Shown here piece after piece: positions 12,078-13,690 of a stretch of 13,690 bases of DNA. The notes under the pieces are model-generated. The model was given only the letters and a program-made list of their open reading frames with translations. It ran no database searches and was not told where the DNA came from. The stretch spans positions 1 through 13,690 of the forward strand of contig URWG01000038.1 in NCBI GenBank assembly GCA_900551495.1, in the 5' to 3' direction. Origin of the DNA: an uncultured Eubacteriales bacterium (GTDB lineage: Bacteria; Bacillota; Clostridia; Oscillospirales; Oscillospiraceae). A program made the translations under genes and the position numbers. Position 1 is the stretch's first letter. Each line of letters opens with the position of its first letter.

Positions 12078-13316
12078 TCAGTGACCGGCAAGATACGCCC
12101 GCTGCTTGTCGTTCAGCGTGTCGAGCGTGCCGCCGAAAGCCCTGAGCTTCAGCTCGGCGACGTACCGATCCAGCTCGTCGGGGATGTCGTAGACCCGCGG
12201 CGCGAGCTTGCCGCGGTTTTTGACGAGGAACTCCGCACCCACGGCCTGCAGCGCGAAGGACATATCCATAATCTCGACCGAATGCCCGTCGGCAGCGGCA
12301 ATGTTGCAAAGCCCGCCGTCGGCAATGACCGCGATCATCCGTCCGTCGGGCAGACGGTAGCCGTCGAGATTTTTCCGCAGCTCGGTCTTGCCGACCGACA
12401 TTTTTTGCAGCCCCGCGAGGTCGATCTCAATGTTGAAATGCCCCGCGTTGGCGACGATCGCGCCGTCCTTCATCACCGCGAAATGCTCCGGACGGATCAC
12501 GTCGCAGCACGCCGTCACCGTCACGAAAATATCGCCGAGGGGCGCAGCCTCCGCCATGGTCATCACGCGGTAGCCGTCCATGATGGCAAGGATCGCCTTC
12601 ACGGGGTCGATCTCAGTGACGATGACCTGCGCGTTCAGCCCGTGCGCCGTCGCCGCAACGCCCCGTCCGCAGTAGCCGTAGCCCGCGACAACGACGGTTT
12701 TGCCGTTGATTTGGAGATTCGTGGTGCGCATGATGCCGTCCCAAGCGCTTTGACCCGTTCCGTAGGTGTTGTCAAAAAAGCTCTTGCAGTGCGCGTCGTT
12801 GATCGCCATGACCGGAAACGCCAGCCGCCCCGTCCGCTCCCAGCCGCGCAGCCGCTGCACGCCCGAGGTCGTCTCCTCGCAGCCGCCGATGATGCGGTCG
12901 GCATATGCCTTGCTCTCGCCGAGCAGGAGATTGATGAGGTCGGAGCCGTCGTCAATGACAAGCTCGGGATGGCACGAGAGCGTTTCCTTCCAAAGGGCGA
13001 CGGTCTGCTCGGGGTCGGAGCCGTGGATGGCGTTGACGGTAATGTCGTCGTCCGCCAGCGCCGCACAGATGCAGTCCTGCGTGGACAGCGGATTCGAGCC
13101 GGAGACGTGCATCTCCGCGCCGCCGCGCGCCAGCGTCTTGACCAGATACGCGGTCTTTGCCTCCAGATGGATCGACAGGGCGATCTTCATGCCGGCAAAG
13201 GGCTTCTCCCTCTCGAAGCGGTCGCCGACGGCGTTGAGCACCGGCATATTCTTTGCGACCCATGCAATACGCCGGTGCCCCTCCTCCTTCAGATTGATGT
13301 CCTTGATGATCGACAT
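12078..13316 (-). CDS. ahcY: S-adenosylhomocysteine hydrolase (adenosylhomocysteinase)
   Basis: 412-residue NAD-dependent enzyme that splits S-adenosylhomocysteine into homocysteine and adenosine, clearing the inhibitor left by methyltransferases. Motifs: HLEAKTA (50-56) and EETTSGV (147-153) in the substrate domain; CKSFFDN with Lys178, Asp182 and Asn183; NAD-binding GYGYCGRG (212-219); TEIDP (234-238); NAGHFNIEID (290-299). The length fits the short form found in archaea and thermophiles, without the extra loop of proteobacterial AhcY. Many Firmicutes use the Pfs/LuxS route instead. A related archaeal family acts on S-inosylhomocysteine, which cannot be excluded. I chose ATG 13316 because AAAGGA lies 8 bases upstream; ATG 13325 touches that site. 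The next gene on this strand, 99 bp on, is the SLH-binding protein. Confidence 0.93.
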   Translation of the reverse strand: MSIIKDINLKEEGHRRIAWVAKNMPVLNAVGDRFEREKPFAGMKIALSIHLEAKTAYLVKTLARGGAEMHVSGSNPLSTQDCICAALADDDITVNAIHGSDPEQTVALWKETLSCHPELVIDDGSDLINLLLGESKAYADRIIGGCEETTSGVQRLRGWERTGRLAFPVMAINDAHCKSFFDNTYGTGQSAWDGIMRTTNLQINGKTVVVAGYGYCGRGVAATAHGLNAQVIVTEIDPVKAILAIMDGYRVMTMAEAAPLGDIFVTVTACCDVIRPEHFAVMKDGAIVANAGHFNIEIDLAGLQKMSVGKTELRKNLDGYRLPDGRMIAVIADGGLCNIAAADGHSVEIMDMSFALQAVGAEFLVKNRGKLAPRVYDIPDELDRYVAELKLRAFGGTLDTLNDKQRAYLAGH

Positions 13317-13385
13317 AAGCTCCATCCTTTCGCGCAGCGGCAGCGTCCGCAGCGCAGACGTGCCGTGAAGTCATTTTCTGATTTT

Positions 13386-13414
13386 ATCGTAGCGGCTTTC
13401 GAAAAAATTCACAA
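13386..13414 (-). promoter_or_regulatory. Likely promoter of ahcY
   Basis: On the minus strand, TTGTGA (13414-13409, 4/6) and TACGAT (13391-13386, 4/6) are 17 bases apart. A start near 13379 gives a 60-nt leader. GGACA-AA-TGTCC (13415-13426), a small inverted repeat, lies directly upstream of the -35. I saw no SAM or SAH riboswitch in the leader. Confidence 0.5.
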
Positions 13415-13494
13415 GGACAAATGTCCGCAACTTTTTTCCGGCGCGGCTTCTACGCTCCGTCGGCGGCGCATAGGCTGTGCGGGGAGGGATGACT

Positions 13495-13690
13495 ATGTCC
13501 GAAAATCGGAAATCGAGACGCCGCGCTTATGTGATCGCCGCGGTCGTAACGGCGTTGGCGGGCAGTGCGCTGCATTTTCTTTACGACGTGCTGCCCAATC
13601 CGCTGACTGCGCTCGTCAGCCCGATCAACGAGAGCGTCTGGGAGCATCTGAAGCTGCTGTTTTTCCCGACGCTGGTCGCGGCGGCGGTGC
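13495..13690 (+). CDS. DUF6512-like integral membrane protein (N-terminal part, runs off the right edge)
   Basis: The first 65 codons are visible. A basic N-terminus (MSENRKSRRRAY) precedes one membrane helix (about 12-30). Then comes HFLYDVLPNP and SPINESVWEHLKLLFFP, a block I associate with the DUF6512 family of small Firmicutes membrane proteins; a second helix (TLVAAAV) begins at the edge. No function is known to me for the family. The ATG at 13495 is 6-7 bases after GGGGAGGG (13481-13488); an in-frame ATG at 13489 touches that site and is rejected. It diverges from ahcY across a 178-bp gap with no clear plus-strand promoter. Confidence 0.8.
   Translation, partial: MSENRKSRRRAYVIAAVVTALAGSALHFLYDVLPNPLTALVSPINESVWEHLKLLFFPTLVAAAV

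Noticed and set aside
13397..13414. Rex-like operator (TTGTGAA then TTTC) at the ahcY promoter
   Set aside because: Only the left half matches well; the right half diverges, and a similar half-site near the Crp-type promoter is also incomplete.
13317..13494. SAM or SAH riboswitch upstream of ahcY
   Set aside because: I could not recognise any known riboswitch core in this gap; only a possible promoter and a short inverted repeat are visible.

Overview
The window is GC-rich, gene-dense bacterial DNA. It looks like a Clostridia chromosome, probably from an Oscillospiraceae/Ruminococcaceae-type gut anaerobe. The evidence is Gram-positive sigma-A promoters and strong Shine-Dalgarno sites, perfect Bacillus-type parS sites beside parA/parB (soj/spo0J), a LexA repressor, a PflX-type radical SAM protein, small lipoproteins, an SLH-anchored surface protein and a DUF6512-like membrane protein. 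ParAB with three parS copies suggests an origin-proximal location; dnaA and oriC are not in the window.

Layout. 1-2093 (minus strand): the start of a histidine-rich protein behind a perfect consensus promoter, then ybaK/ebsC (Cys-tRNA(Pro) deacylase) and rlmD (23S rRNA uracil methyltransferase) as an operon. 2094-2174: a divergent control region with parS site 1. 2175-3696 (plus): a radical SAM protein, then lexA with its own promoter. 3697-4121: a 425-bp gap with parS sites 2 and 3, a block of inverted repeats, an intrinsic terminator and the parAB promoter. 4122-7537 (plus): parA, parB, a small membrane-anchored coiled-coil protein overlapping parB, and serS, closed by a large bidirectional terminator. 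7613-9388 (minus): a three-gene unit of MerR-type regulator, lipoprotein and four-helix membrane protein, with a palindrome inside the promoter spacer. 9464-10190 (minus): a Crp/Fnr-type regulator with its own terminator and likely promoter. 10293-11978 (minus): a secreted protein fusing three SLH domains to a BtuF/FecB-like substrate-binding domain. 12078-13316 (minus): S-adenosylhomocysteine hydrolase. 13495-end (plus): the start of a DUF6512-like membrane protein.

How it fits together. The central block is a chromosome segregation module. ParB should load at three parS sites, one abutting the parAB promoter and another in the divergent rlmD/radical SAM control region, so segregation and local transcription may be coupled. 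The small membrane protein translated with parB may link it to the envelope. The most unusual items are the SLH-BtuF fusion, the structured lexA-parA gap, the MerR-controlled lipoprotein/membrane operon and a possible ACG start for ybaK. I found no CRISPR array, transposase, phage gene, tRNA or rRNA. All family assignments are from reading the sequence; no database search was run.
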